This document shows positions 10,208-18,753 of a DNA stretch of 64,000 nt, piece after piece. Positions within the stretch are counted from its first letter, which is position 1. Every line of letters starts with the position of its first letter. The translations under genes were made by a program, and so were the position numbers. Source of the stretch: Streptomyces olindensis (GTDB lineage Bacteria; Actinomycetota; Actinomycetes; Streptomycetales; Streptomycetaceae); NCBI GenBank assembly GCA_000696115.1, contig JJOH01000096.1:62001-126000 (forward strand), given 5' to 3'. A model generated the notes under the pieces. It was given only the letters and a program-made list of their open reading frames with translations. It was not told the origin of the DNA and did no database searches.

Positions 10208-11125
10208 ATGGACGGCCGTTCCGAAAACCGCGCTGACATCCGTGACTTCCTGGCGCGCCGACGCGCCCAGCTCACGCCCGAGCAGGTGGGCCTGCCCACG
10301 AGCGGACGGCGCCGGGTCCCCGGGCTGCGCCGTGAGGAGGTCGCGGTCCTCGCCGGGGTGAGCACGGAGTGGTACACGCGGCTGGAGAAGGGCCACATCG
10401 GCGGCGTGTCCGAGGACGTCCTCGACGCGGTGGCCCGCGCCCTGCAGCTGAGCGAGGACGAGCGGACCTACCTGTTCGACCTGGCCAAGGCCGCCCACCC
10501 CGGCCCCGCGGCCCGGCGCCGCCGCAAACCCGTCGACATCCCGCCCCGCGTCCAGTGGATCCTCGACTCCATGACGCTGTCCGCGGCCCTGGTCATCAAC
10601 GGCCGCCTGGACATGGTGGCCACCAACGCCCTGGCCCGTGCCCTGTTCGCGCCGATGTTCGACAGTCACACCACCGACGAGGGCGGTCGGCCGAACTTCG
10701 CCCGGTACTACTTCCTCGACGACACCTCCCACGACTTCATGGAGGACTGGGACGGGGCCGCCCGCACCGCCGCCGCCCTGCTGCGCGCCGAGGCGGGCCG
10801 GTATCCGCACGACAGGGCCCTGCGCGCACTCGTCGGAGAGCTGTCCACGGTCAGCGCCGAGTTCCGCACCCGGTGGGCCGCGCACGACGTGCGGATCCAC
10901 CACGGCGGCGTCAAACGCTTCCACCACCCCGAGGCCGGGCCCCTGGAGCTGACCTATCAGCCGCTGGACCTGCCCGTGTCCGCGCACGAGGCGCACTCGA
11001 TGACCATCTACACCGCCGAACCGGGCACCGTCGACGAAGACCGGCTCAGACTCCTCGCCAGTTGGGCGGCCACCCCCGACGGGCAGCGGGGGAGCCCTCA
11101 CGACACCCGTGACCTCCTCGGATGA
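10208..11125 (+). CDS. XRE-family regulator with MmyB-like ligand domain
   Basis: A 305-residue regulator. The N-terminal helix-turn-helix has RRVPGLRREEVAVLAGVS and TRLEKG, the hallmark of the large streptomycete MmyB-like group. The C-terminal part holds the ligand-binding PAS-like domain (VINGRLDMVATNALARALF). The ATG at 10208 is chosen because the conserved segment begins 8 residues later; the longer open frame upstream crosses the divergent promoter. The divergent arrangement with the MFS exporter suggests it controls that gene. Confidence 0.88.
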   Translation: MDGRSENRADIRDFLARRRAQLTPEQVGLPTSGRRRVPGLRREEVAVLAGVSTEWYTRLEKGHIGGVSEDVLDAVARALQLSEDERTYLFDLAKAAHPGPAARRRRKPVDIPPRVQWILDSMTLSAALVINGRLDMVATNALARALFAPMFDSHTTDEGGRPNFARYYFLDDTSHDFMEDWDGAARTAAALLRAEAGRYPHDRALRALVGELSTVSAEFRTRWAAHDVRIHHGGVKRFHHPEAGPLELTYQPLDLPVSAHEAHSMTIYTAEPGTVDEDRLRLLASWAATPDGQRGSPHDTRDLLG

Positions 11126-11156
11126 GGCGGTCGAGGACCGCTCGGGCGCGGGCCGG

Positions 11157-12155
11157 TCAGGCGGATTCCCGGAAGCGGAGGAGGAGGTCGTCCCGGACGG
11201 GCTCGGCGGGGGTCTCCTTGCCGCCCAGCGAGTCGACGACGCGGCGGGCCAGTCCCCGCGCGATCGCGTCGGTGTCCCGGACGACCGTGGTGAGCGGCGG
11301 CTGAGCCAGCGACGCGCCCGGGATGTCGTCGACGCCGATCACGGCCAGGTCGCGCGGGGCGCGCAGTCCCAGATGGCTCAGCCCCGCGAGTACGGCGAGG
11401 GCGACGTTGTCGTTGAACGCGCAGATGCCCGTGACCGGCGGGTCCGCGCCCAGCCACCCCTTCACAGCTTCGGCCGCTCCGGCCGCGTCGAGCGGCACCG
11501 TCCGGACGTCCGGCTCCGGCATGCCCAGGTCGGCGCAGACCGCTCGGACGCCCTCCAGCCGCGGCCCGGCCAGGACGTCGAGTCCCGGCAGGTCGGGGTA
11601 GGCGTAGCCGAGCCGGCGGTGCGGTGCGGCGAGGTGCCGGGCCTGCAGTGCGCCGATCGGCTGCTCGGACACCAGGGGGGGCCGCGGCTCACCCCCGGGC
11701 GATCCGTGCATCGCCATCACGACCTCGATGCCCGCCGCGCGCATCGCCTCGGCTTCGACGTCGTCGAAATCCTGCAGGGCCAGCACGGCCGCCGGGGTCA
11801 TGGCCTTCCAGATGTCCCGCAGGGGGCGCGCGGGATGAGCCGACGAGTGCACGACGAAGGTCAGTCCGGCCTCCGCGAAGGCGTTGGTCAGCTGCTGGAT
11901 GAGCCGTCCGAGGACATGCTCGATCGGCCAGTCCGGAAGCAGGCCGAGCACGATCTCCGAGCGTCCCGTGCGCAGGGCACGCGCCGCGGCCGAGGGGGCG
12001 TAGCCCAGGCGGGCGGCCGCGTCCCACACCCGCTGCCGGGTGGTCTCGGGGATCTTCTGGTGGGGCACGCCGTTGAGGACGTAGCTCACCGTCGCCCGGG
12101 ACACTCCGGCCTCGCGGGCCACATCCGCGCTGGTCACCCGTCTGCCCTCGGACAC
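11157..12155 (-). CDS. LacI-family transcriptional regulator (paralogue)
   Basis: A 332-residue LacI regulator starting at a GTG (12155) eight codons before the helix-turn-helix (TSADVAREAGVSRATVSYVL). Nearly every segment matches the LacI at 1156-2163, for example LGLLPDWPIEHVLGRL and GVDDIPGASLAQPPLTT, so the two arose by duplication. Its promoter region is also similar to that of the first copy. A divergent MFS transporter lies on the other side of the shared intergenic region and is the likely target. Confidence 0.92.
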   Translation of the reverse strand: MSEGRRVTSADVAREAGVSRATVSYVLNGVPHQKIPETTRQRVWDAAARLGYAPSAAARALRTGRSEIVLGLLPDWPIEHVLGRLIQQLTNAFAEAGLTFVVHSSAHPARPLRDIWKAMTPAAVLALQDFDDVEAEAMRAAGIEVVMAMHGSPGGEPRPPLVSEQPIGALQARHLAAPHRRLGYAYPDLPGLDVLAGPRLEGVRAVCADLGMPEPDVRTVPLDAAGAAEAVKGWLGADPPVTGICAFNDNVALAVLAGLSHLGLRAPRDLAVIGVDDIPGASLAQPPLTTVVRDTDAIARGLARRVVDSLGGKETPAEPVRDDLLLRFRESA

Positions 12156-12207
12156 CCCGCACCCGCCCTCGCCTCGTCGGCACCTCTTGTCAAAGCCCCC
12201 GGCCGCG

Positions 12208-12249
12208 GTTAGCTTACCGGCCACAACGCTCAACTGGCACGCGTAAGTG
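12208..12249. promoter_or_regulatory. LacI-type operator and shared promoter element (copy 3)
   Basis: GTTAGCTTACCGGCCAC (12208-12224) followed by CACGCGTAAGTG (12238-12249), matching the elements at 2276-2310 and, inverted, at 1072-1109. The flanks also match copy 1: GGCTTTG(A/G)CAAGAGG lies on the lacI side in both. It sits between the second lacI gene and the divergent MFS gene. Confidence 0.6.
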
Positions 12250-12358
12250 AATCGAGTAGGCAGCTCTCGCCGGAGTGGTGCCTCCTCACGTCTCCCGGAC
12301 GACTCGCAGCCAGGCCACCACACCTCCCGCCCCCTCTCATCCGCGTCGAGGAGGAGCC

Positions 12359-13660
12359 ATGCCCGGCAACGAGAACGCCGCGAGAAACCCGTGGAAGACC
12401 GCGGCCCTCGCCGGCATGGCCTCCTATCTGGACGCCGCGGCCCTGGTCACGTCGGGCATCGCCATCGGCGGCTACTACGCCGGACCGCTCCGCCTCGGCG
12501 CCGACGCCATAGGAGCCCTGCTGGGCCTGCAGACGCTGGCGTTCGCGGTCGGCGCGCTGTTCGGCGGCAGGCTGGGCGACCGGTTCGGCCGCCGGAAGGT
12601 CTTCACCCTCTCGCTGGTCCTCTACGCGGCCGGTGTCCTGCTGCTCCTGGTGGCGGCGGACCCCGCGCTGCTCTACGCCGGTGTCGTGGCCACCGGTCTG
12701 GCGATCGGCGCGGACCTTCCCGTCTCGCTCGCCCTCGTCAACGAGGAGGCGCCGGCCGGCCGGAAGGGCACCATGGTGGTGTTCTCCGGCATGCTCTGGC
12801 TCGCCGGAATCGTCGCCGTGCTGGTGCTGAGCTCCTTCATGGGGGTCCAGGGCCTGACGGGCGGCCGGATCCTGTTCGCGCACCTGCTCGTCGTGGCGGT
12901 CGCCGTCCTGCTGCTGCGCCTCACCCTCAGCGAGTCGGCCGAGTGGACGGCCGCCCGCCGCGCGGCCGACGCCCGGACGACGGCCCGCTCGGAGACCATC
13001 GAGTTCAGCCGCGTCCGGGACCTCTTCCGGGCACCGACCCGCTACGCCCTGCTGGCGACGGGCCTGTACTACGCCGCCTGGAACCTCGGCGCGAACACCC
13101 TCGGCCAGTTCGGCACCTTCCTGTGGACCGCTCTGGCCGGGGGAGAGGTGGCGCAGTTCTCCCAGCTGACCCTGGTCGGACTGCCGGTCGGCTTCGCCGC
13201 CGGCCTGCTCTTCATGCGGGTGGTCGACACACCGTCCCGGTACACCTGGTTCGCCGCCGGCTCGGGGCTGATCGTCCTGGCCTGGGCGCTGCCCGCGCTG
13301 CTCGGGCCGGGCAAGGTCACTCTGGTCGCCGTCATGCTCATCTCGGGCCTCGGCAACTCGTTCGCCGGCGAGTCCGTCTACAAGGTCTGGTCGCAGGAGC
13401 TGTTCCCCACCTTGCTGCGGGCCACCGCCCAGGGCGTGACGATGGCCTTCACCCGGGCCGTCGCCGGGCTGGCGGCCCTGGGCACTCCGGCCTTCGCCCT
13501 GGGCCACCCCCGCCCGCTGTTCGGCGCCCTGTTCTGCCTGGCGCTGACCGCTGCGGTCATCGGGCTGATCTGGGTGCCCCGCCTGCCCACGACCGCGGGA
13601 TCCGAGCCGATGGCGCCCCGCACGTCGGCATCCGGCACCTCCCGGCGGACGGCGGTGTGA
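12359..13660 (+). CDS. MFS transporter
   Basis: A 433-residue transporter with 12 hydrophobic segments and the MFS loop 2-3 motif GGRLGDRFGRRKVF. ATG at 12359 has a strong GAGGAGGAG site. The sequence SYLDAAALVTSGIAIGGYY in helix 1 is like sugar/organic acid porters. It is divergent from the LacI paralogue and probably under its control, giving a second uptake route in the locus. Substrate not determined. The stop is directly followed by a tandem repeat array. Confidence 0.85.
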   Translation: MPGNENAARNPWKTAALAGMASYLDAAALVTSGIAIGGYYAGPLRLGADAIGALLGLQTLAFAVGALFGGRLGDRFGRRKVFTLSLVLYAAGVLLLLVAADPALLYAGVVATGLAIGADLPVSLALVNEEAPAGRKGTMVVFSGMLWLAGIVAVLVLSSFMGVQGLTGGRILFAHLLVVAVAVLLLRLTLSESAEWTAARRAADARTTARSETIEFSRVRDLFRAPTRYALLATGLYYAAWNLGANTLGQFGTFLWTALAGGEVAQFSQLTLVGLPVGFAAGLLFMRVVDTPSRYTWFAAGSGLIVLAWALPALLGPGKVTLVAVMLISGLGNSFAGESVYKVWSQELFPTLLRATAQGVTMAFTRAVAGLAALGTPAFALGHPRPLFGALFCLALTAAVIGLIWVPRLPTTAGSEPMAPRTSASGTSRRTAV

Positions 13661-13662
13661 TC

Positions 13663-13848
13663 CGCCGCCGCACGGGCCAGCATGGCGCCGCCGCACGGGC
13701 CCACACGGCGCCGCCGCACGGGCCAGCATGGCGCCGCCGCACGGGCCCACACGGCGCCGCTGCACGAGTCCAGCACGGCGCCGCCGCACGGGCCCACACG
13801 GCGCCGCCGCACGGGCCAGCATGGCGCCGCCGCACGGGCCCAGCACGG
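13663..13848. repeat. 23-bp GC-rich tandem repeat array, eight units
   Basis: Eight head-to-tail units of 23-24 bp that all begin CGCCGCCGCACG. Two unit types differ in the second half (GGGCCAGCATGG and GGGCCCACACGG) and alternate, giving a 46-bp higher-order period; units 5 and 8 are 24 bp and diverged. Every unit contains the palindrome GGCGCC at its junction. The array starts three bases after an MFS stop and ends 85 bases before the next gene. One frame through it is open and joins the downstream hydrolase, but the codons look like repeat translation, not protein. Confidence 0.9.
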
Positions 13849-13933
13849 CACAGACCCCGGCCGCCGCTCAGGGATGCCTGCTGCAACCGCGAGCGCCGCT
13901 GCCCCGTATCGATCACCCCTCAGGAGGACCTCG

Positions 13934-14908
13934 ATGGTCATGACTCCGCCGCCCTTCGACCCGGAGATAGCCGCGCACCTCGCGGCGATCCACGCGTGGC
14001 TGCCGCCGACGATCACACCGGACATGATCCCGGCGGGACGGCAGCTGCCCTCCGGCTCGCCGCCGCCCCCGACGAACGAGGAGCTGGCCGGTGACGGTCG
14101 CTTCGAGGTCGAGGAGCGGGCGGTTCCCGGGCCGCCCGGCGCGCCGGACGTGACGGTGCTGATCTGCCGGCCCACCGGCGCGATCGAGCCACGCCCGGTC
14201 CTCTACACCATCCACGGCGGCGGCATGGTGACCGGTACCCACCGGCTGGGGATCCCCCTCGACTGGGCGGAGGAGCTGGAGCTGGTCGTGGTGTCCGTCG
14301 AGTACCGGCTCGCTCCCGAACATCCGCACCCGGCCCCGGTGGAGGACTGCTACGCGGGCCTGCTGTGGACGGCGGAACACGCCAAGGAGATCGGCGGTGA
14401 TCCCGACCGCATCGTCCTCGTGGGCGGCAGCGCGGGCGGCGGACTCGCCGCGGCGGTGGCGCTGCTGGCCCGCGACCGGGGCGGCCCGCGCGCGATCGGC
14501 CAGATGCTGTTGAGCCCGATGCTCGACGACCGCAACGACACTCCGTCCGCCCACCAGATGGCGGGTCTGGGCGTGTGGGACCGCACCTCGAACGAGACCG
14601 GGTGGAGCGCGTTGCTGGGTGAGGCGCGCGGCACCGCCGACGTCTCGCCCTACGCCGCGCCCGCTCGCGCGGACGACCTGTCCGGCCTTCCCCCGGCGTT
14701 CATCGACGTGGGATCGGCGGAGACCTTCCGCGACGAGGACGTCACCTATGCGAGCCGCATCTGGCAGGCGGGCGGCACCGCGGAGCTGCACGTGTGGCCG
14801 GGAGGCTTCCACGGGTTCGACACCCTCGTCCCGGAAGCGGCCCTGTCCGTGGAGGCCCGCGCCGCCAAGCTGCGCTGGCTGCGTCGGCTCCTGGGAGACA
14901 CGGCGTAG
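13934..14908 (+). CDS. alpha/beta hydrolase, HSL family (fold-3) esterase
   Basis: A 324-residue carboxylesterase-like enzyme. The HSL oxyanion motif HGGGM, the nucleophile motif GGSAGGG, an Asp in the FIDVGSAE strand and His in GGFHGFD form the complete set. ATG at 13934 has AGGAGG seven bases upstream; the frame is open further upstream through the repeat array but without a better start. It is a soluble enzyme for short-chain or aryl esters. Possibly it is co-transcribed with the MFS gene across the repeat. Confidence 0.88.
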   Translation: MVMTPPPFDPEIAAHLAAIHAWLPPTITPDMIPAGRQLPSGSPPPPTNEELAGDGRFEVEERAVPGPPGAPDVTVLICRPTGAIEPRPVLYTIHGGGMVTGTHRLGIPLDWAEELELVVVSVEYRLAPEHPHPAPVEDCYAGLLWTAEHAKEIGGDPDRIVLVGGSAGGGLAAAVALLARDRGGPRAIGQMLLSPMLDDRNDTPSAHQMAGLGVWDRTSNETGWSALLGEARGTADVSPYAAPARADDLSGLPPAFIDVGSAETFRDEDVTYASRIWQAGGTAELHVWPGGFHGFDTLVPEAALSVEARAAKLRWLRRLLGDTA

Positions 14909-14963
14909 GCCGTCCGTCCGCTGCCCGGACGGTCACTCGAGTGTCGGCGAGGGCGCGCCGCCC

Positions 14964-15010
14964 ACCCTCGCGGGCGGAGCACTCCACCGGGGTGCCCCGC
15001 CCGCGAGGGT
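14964..15010. terminator. bidirectional terminator hairpin
   Basis: Perfect 14-bp inverted repeat ACCCTCGCGGGCGG/CCGCCCGCGAGGGT with a 19-base loop, placed exactly between two convergent genes (stops at 14908 and 15024). Confidence 0.8.
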
Positions 15011-15023
15011 GACCTCGGCGCGG

Positions 15024-16406
15024 TCAGGTCGGCTCCGGCAGGGAGCGCGCCGTGCCGTCCGTGCTCGGGTGGGCCACCGGTGCCGTATCGCCGGGAGCAC
15101 GGGGAACCAGTCCGATCAGTGCGGCGCCGATGATGCCGGGGATCGCGAGGGCGTAGAAGTTCCACTGGTACGCCAGTCCCGCCCCGATGATGAGTCCGAG
15201 CAGCGGAGGGGCGAGCATCGAGCCGATGCGGCCGAAGCCCAGCGTCCAGCCCAGCGCCGTGGCGCCCATCCGCACCGGGTAGTACTTCGAGGCGTAGGCG
15301 AGGACGAACGTCTGCGTTCCCATGGCCCCGATGCCTCCCAGCGCCACGGCCGCGTACAGCACCGCTGTGGGCAGTCGCAGGCTGAGGAGAATCACGGCCG
15401 CACCGGCCAGGAGGTAGGTCGTGACGATGATCGGCTTCGAGCCGAGCCGGTCGGCGGCCAGGGAGATGAGGAGCTGGCCGACGACAGCACCGAAGTTGAA
15501 CATCAGCAGGAAGCCCAGCGCGGAACCGGAGGAGTAGCCGGCCCGCCCCATGATCTCCGGGAGCCAGGTGTTGTAGCCGTAGATCATGAACAGGCACAGG
15601 CACGACATGGCCAGGAAGCACAGCGTCGCCACCACGTAGTCGCGTGAGAACAGAGCTTTCACCGGCGACATGCCGCTCGGGCCGTTCTCGGCCGGAGACG
15701 GGGCCGACGACGGTCCGGCCGCCGCCGCGTCCTCGACCGTGATGTTCCAGCGCCGGGCCGTCTTCTCCGCCTCGGCGTGCCGGCCTTTCGCCTGGAGGAA
15801 GGCGATCGACTCGGGCAGGAACTTGAGGGCCACGGGCACGACCAGGACGAGCGGGAGGAGGCCGAGCAGGAACATCGCGTGCCAGCCGAACCGGGGGATG
15901 ACGGACATGCCTACCAGGGCGGCGATGATGCCGCCCACGGGAAAGCCGCTGAAGATGATCGCGAACACCAGGTTGCGGGTTTTGGGGTGCGAGTACTCAC
16001 CGCTGAGCGCGCTGGCGGTCGGCAGGACGCCGCCGAGGCCGATGCCGGCGAGGAACCGGAAGAGCCCGAACATCTCCGGCGAGGTCGCGGTCGCGCACAG
16101 GCCCGTCATCAACGAGAACCAGGTCAGGCAGCCGATCAGCATCTTGCGTCGGCCCAGCGTGTCGGTGAGCGTGCCGACGGTCGTGGCTCCGATGAGCATG
16201 CCGACCAGCGCCAGCGAACCGATCAGACCGGCACCGGCGGGCGTCAGGCCCCATCCGTGTTCGTGGAGGAGGGAGGGGATGACGGCGCCGTAGATGACGA
16301 CGTCGTATCCGTCGGCGACGATGGCGATCCCACAGATGGCGAGGACCAGCAAGGTCACCGGAGGCCAGGTGGCGTTGCCACGTCCTCCGTGACTGTTTTC
16401 GAGCAT
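15024..16406 (-). CDS. MFS aromatic acid:proton symporter (AAHS-type)
   Basis: A 460-residue MFS protein. The first helix carries ADGYDVVIYGAVIPSL (about residues 31-46), the signature of the aromatic acid:H+ symporter group related to PcaK and BenK, which import benzoate-type acids. A second typical site is the loop VGTLTDTLGRRKML. It begins at ATG 16406. The gene flanks the IclR gene and hydroxyquinol pathway genes, so it most likely imports the pathway substrate, for instance a hydroxylated benzoate. Two GntR-like palindromes lie in its upstream region. Confidence 0.88.
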   Translation of the reverse strand: MLENSHGGRGNATWPPVTLLVLAICGIAIVADGYDVVIYGAVIPSLLHEHGWGLTPAGAGLIGSLALVGMLIGATTVGTLTDTLGRRKMLIGCLTWFSLMTGLCATATSPEMFGLFRFLAGIGLGGVLPTASALSGEYSHPKTRNLVFAIIFSGFPVGGIIAALVGMSVIPRFGWHAMFLLGLLPLVLVVPVALKFLPESIAFLQAKGRHAEAEKTARRWNITVEDAAAAGPSSAPSPAENGPSGMSPVKALFSRDYVVATLCFLAMSCLCLFMIYGYNTWLPEIMGRAGYSSGSALGFLLMFNFGAVVGQLLISLAADRLGSKPIIVTTYLLAGAAVILLSLRLPTAVLYAAVALGGIGAMGTQTFVLAYASKYYPVRMGATALGWTLGFGRIGSMLAPPLLGLIIGAGLAYQWNFYALAIPGIIGAALIGLVPRAPGDTAPVAHPSTDGTARSLPEPT

Positions 16407-16563
16407 GACAATTCCTCTCACATGGCTGGTGGGGGTGGGTGGCGTGCGCGCCGGGGCATGCGCGCGGCGGCTGAAGGCACACGCGGCCACGCGGCCTGGA
16501 TCAGCGAGTGGCGTTTGGGGGGACCGACTGCCTCGTCCGTCTGCAGTCGTCTCGCATCGCCAA

Positions 16564-16573
16564 GTGTGCACAC
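16564..16573. promoter_or_regulatory. palindrome GTGTGCACAC, candidate GntR site
   Basis: Perfect 10-bp palindrome about 160 bases upstream of the MFS transporter start. It belongs to a set of related sites (TGTATGCACA, GTGCATACACA, GTGTACACAC, TGCATACACC) found only at promoters of this aromatic gene island in this window. Confidence 0.45.
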
Positions 16574-16658
16574 TATTACGGGCCTGTAAAGGGTGGCGTG
16601 CAGGAAAAGAGAACTCCAGGTGAGCTTGACGCTCCATGGTGACAGCCCGCGGAGCAGG

Positions 16659-16670
16659 TGTGTATGCACA
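16659..16670. promoter_or_regulatory. TGTGTATGCACA, candidate GntR site
   Basis: The minus-strand reading, TGCATACACA, is identical to the site at 24844-24853 and near-identical to the one in front of the gntR gene (28445-28454). It lies between the MFS gene and the end of the IclR gene. Confidence 0.55.
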
Positions 16671-16684
16671 TGTGGCGGGGCTTC

Positions 16685-17538
16685 CTACCGTGCGGCGTCG
16701 GAATCCAAGCCCCGTGAAATGCCACGGCCGGCCAGCACGACAGCGGGCGCCAGCAGGTGGGTTCGCGCGTCCACGCTCACCACGGACACGGCGGCCACCA
16801 CGCGGCCCTTCGAGTCGGTGACCGGTGCCGCCACGGAGAAGGCGCCGGGGCTCATCTCCTCGTGGACGACCGCTACGCCGGTCCGTCGGCACTCCGCCAG
16901 CGTCAGACGCAGTGCGGCCGGATCGGTGATGGTCCTGGGCGTGAAGCGGACCAGGCCACTCCTCGTCACCTCGGTGAACAACTCCTCGCCTGCGTGGGCC
17001 AGCAGCAACTGGCCGGCGGCGGACGCGTGCAACGGAAGGCGCCCGCCGATCTGCGACACCACCCGGACCGCTCCGGCCGCCGAGATCCGTTCGACCACGA
17101 GGGCGTCGGTGCCGTCGAGGACGGCCAACTGCACATGCTGGCGCGTGGCGGCGTGCAGGTCCTCCATGACGGGCATCGCCCGGACCCGCAGAGGCAGCCC
17201 GCGCGGGTTGAGCGTGCCCAGCTCCCACAGGCGCAGGCCGGTCACGTAGGCGCCGCTGGGCAGGCGTTCCAGTGCTCCCCACGCCGTCAGTTCGCCGGCC
17301 AGGCGGTGGGCGGTGGCGTGGCGGAGGCCGGTGAGGCGGCAGATCTGGGCGAGGGTCAGCTCCCGGCGGCCCGGCGTGAACGCGTCCAGGATCGCCAGGG
17401 CCCGGGAGAGAACGGTGCGACCTCGGTCGCCGCTGTTGGCCGTAACGCCTCCCCTCAGCGTGGTGGCGGGCCTTCCGCACCCGGGATTCTCCGGTCGGCA
17501 GAGGCCGCCGGGCAGGAAGACGTCCGTTCAACGGACAT
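16685..17538 (-). CDS. IclR-family regulator, start region disrupted or frameshifted
   Basis: The C-terminal effector domain is intact from a GTG at 17245 (ALVVERISAAGAVR, then LPLHASAAGQLLLA). The same frame continues upstream through a clear winged helix (LSRALAILDAF, LTLAQICRLTGL, ATAHRL) to about 17446, but between there and an in-frame TGA at 17530-17528 there is no ATG, GTG or TTG. An ATG at 17538 with a GAGGG site opens a neighbouring frame (MSVERTSS) that stops early, so one inserted or lost base would restore a normal IclR of about 285 residues. Either the gene is broken, the assembly has an error, or a CTG start is used. It is divergent from maleylacetate reductase. Confidence 0.7.
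17522..17536. promoter_or_regulatory. 15-bp palindrome GTCCGTTCAACGGAC, candidate IclR operator
   Basis: Perfect 7-1-7 palindrome in the interval between the divergent IclR gene and the maleylacetate reductase operon. Size, symmetry and position are those of IclR-family operators. It also overlaps the putative first codons of the IclR gene. Confidence 0.65.
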
Positions 17539-17604
17539 CGTAGTGACCCTCGCGGGCTCCGCCCCGGACTCTCTCTCCCAGTCAGAACGGAAAGGAGTCC
17601 GGGC

Positions 17605-18753
17605 ATGCGGATGACCGGGACGTCGCGGGGCGGCGGCCATGGCGCCGGGGCGCGCGACGGGTCGTTGCTGCGTTTCGCGCACGAAAGCCTGCCCCAGCGG
17701 GTCGTCTTCGCCTCCGGTGAGGCGGCCGCACGGGTACGGGCCGAGGCGGAGCGGCTCGGCGCCTCACGGGTCATGGTCGTCGCGGCAGCCGCCGATGCCG
17801 AACTCGCACGGGCGGTCAGCGCCGATCTGCCGGTCGTGCTGCGGTGGGACGAGGTGGTGATGCACGTCCCCGCCGAGGTGGCCGAGCGGGCCCGCGCCGC
17901 GGCGGCCGTACACCGGGCGGACCTGCTGCTCAGCGTCGGTGGGGGCTCCACCACGGGCTTGGCGAAGGCGATCGCGCTCACCCATGGGCTGCCGATCGTC
18001 GCCGTTCCCACGACCTACGCGGGATCCGAGGCCACCAGTGTGTGGGGCCTGACCGAGCGGGCACGCAAGGCGACCGGCGTCGACGCACGGGTCCTGCCGC
18101 GCTCCGTCGTGTACGACGCGACGCTGACCTTGTCGCTGCCGGTGCCGATGAGCGCCGCGTCGGGGCTGAACGCGCTGGCCCACTGCGTCGACGCGATGTG
18201 GGGCCCCCGGGCGGACCCGATCGACCGGGCGCTGGCGGGGGAGGGGATCCGCGCGCTGACGGCCGGACTCACCGCCGTGGTCACCGACCCGGCCGGCCTC
18301 CCGGGCCGGGAGCAGGCGCTGTACGGGACGTACCTGTCCGCCGTGGCGTTCTCGTCGGCGGGTTCGGGACTGCACCACAAGATCTGCCATGTCCTCGGCG
18401 GCATGTACGACCTGCCGCACGCCCAGACCCACGCGGTGGTGCTGCCGCATGTGCTGGCGTTCAACGCCCCCGCCGCCCCGGAGGTCGAGCAGCGGATCGC
18501 GGCCGCGTTCGGCGCGGACTCGGCGCTCGACGGACTGGAGCGGCTCCGGCGTGACGTGGACGCACCCCGGGCGCTGCGCGACTACGGGGTGAAGGAGACC
18601 GAGATCGACGACGCCGTGCAGGCGGTCCTGGACGTGGTACCGGACGGCAATCCGCGGCCGGTGAGGGGCGCAGACGTCCGGCGCCTGCTGCGCGCGGCGT
18701 GGCGGGGTGCGGACCCGCGACGGACCAACACCGAGGAGGAGAGCCGACGGTGA
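17605..18753 (+). CDS. maleylacetate reductase
   Basis: A 382-residue member of the iron-alcohol dehydrogenase fold, maleylacetate reductase branch. It reduces maleylacetate to 3-oxoadipate with NAD(P)H. Seen in the sequence: the nucleotide-binding loop VGGGSTTGLAKA near residue 110, PTTYAGSEATSVWG, and the helix with HHKICHVLGG near 257. ATG at 17605 has AAAGGAG nine bases upstream. The stop overlaps the start of the hydroxyquinol dioxygenase (GTGA), so the product of ring cleavage is handed straight on. The 15-bp palindrome upstream suggests IclR control. Confidence 0.92.
   Translation: MRMTGTSRGGGHGAGARDGSLLRFAHESLPQRVVFASGEAAARVRAEAERLGASRVMVVAAAADAELARAVSADLPVVLRWDEVVMHVPAEVAERARAAAAVHRADLLLSVGGGSTTGLAKAIALTHGLPIVAVPTTYAGSEATSVWGLTERARKATGVDARVLPRSVVYDATLTLSLPVPMSAASGLNALAHCVDAMWGPRADPIDRALAGEGIRALTAGLTAVVTDPAGLPGREQALYGTYLSAVAFSSAGSGLHHKICHVLGGMYDLPHAQTHAVVLPHVLAFNAPAAPEVEQRIAAAFGADSALDGLERLRRDVDAPRALRDYGVKETEIDDAVQAVLDVVPDGNPRPVRGADVRRLLRAAWRGADPRRTNTEEESRR

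Noticed and set aside
13663..13848. Tandem array as a CRISPR
   Set aside because: Units are contiguous without variable spacers and there are no cas genes.
13682..13933. Upstream extension of the HSL esterase through the repeat array
   Set aside because: The text is a translation of the repeat, and the ATG at 13934 has an excellent ribosome site and the normal family start.
16407..18011. N-terminal extension making the MFS transporter gene a 995-codon frame
   Set aside because: The transporter starts with its normal first helix at ATG 16406; the extension is out of frame with the IclR gene it crosses and has no protein-like pattern.
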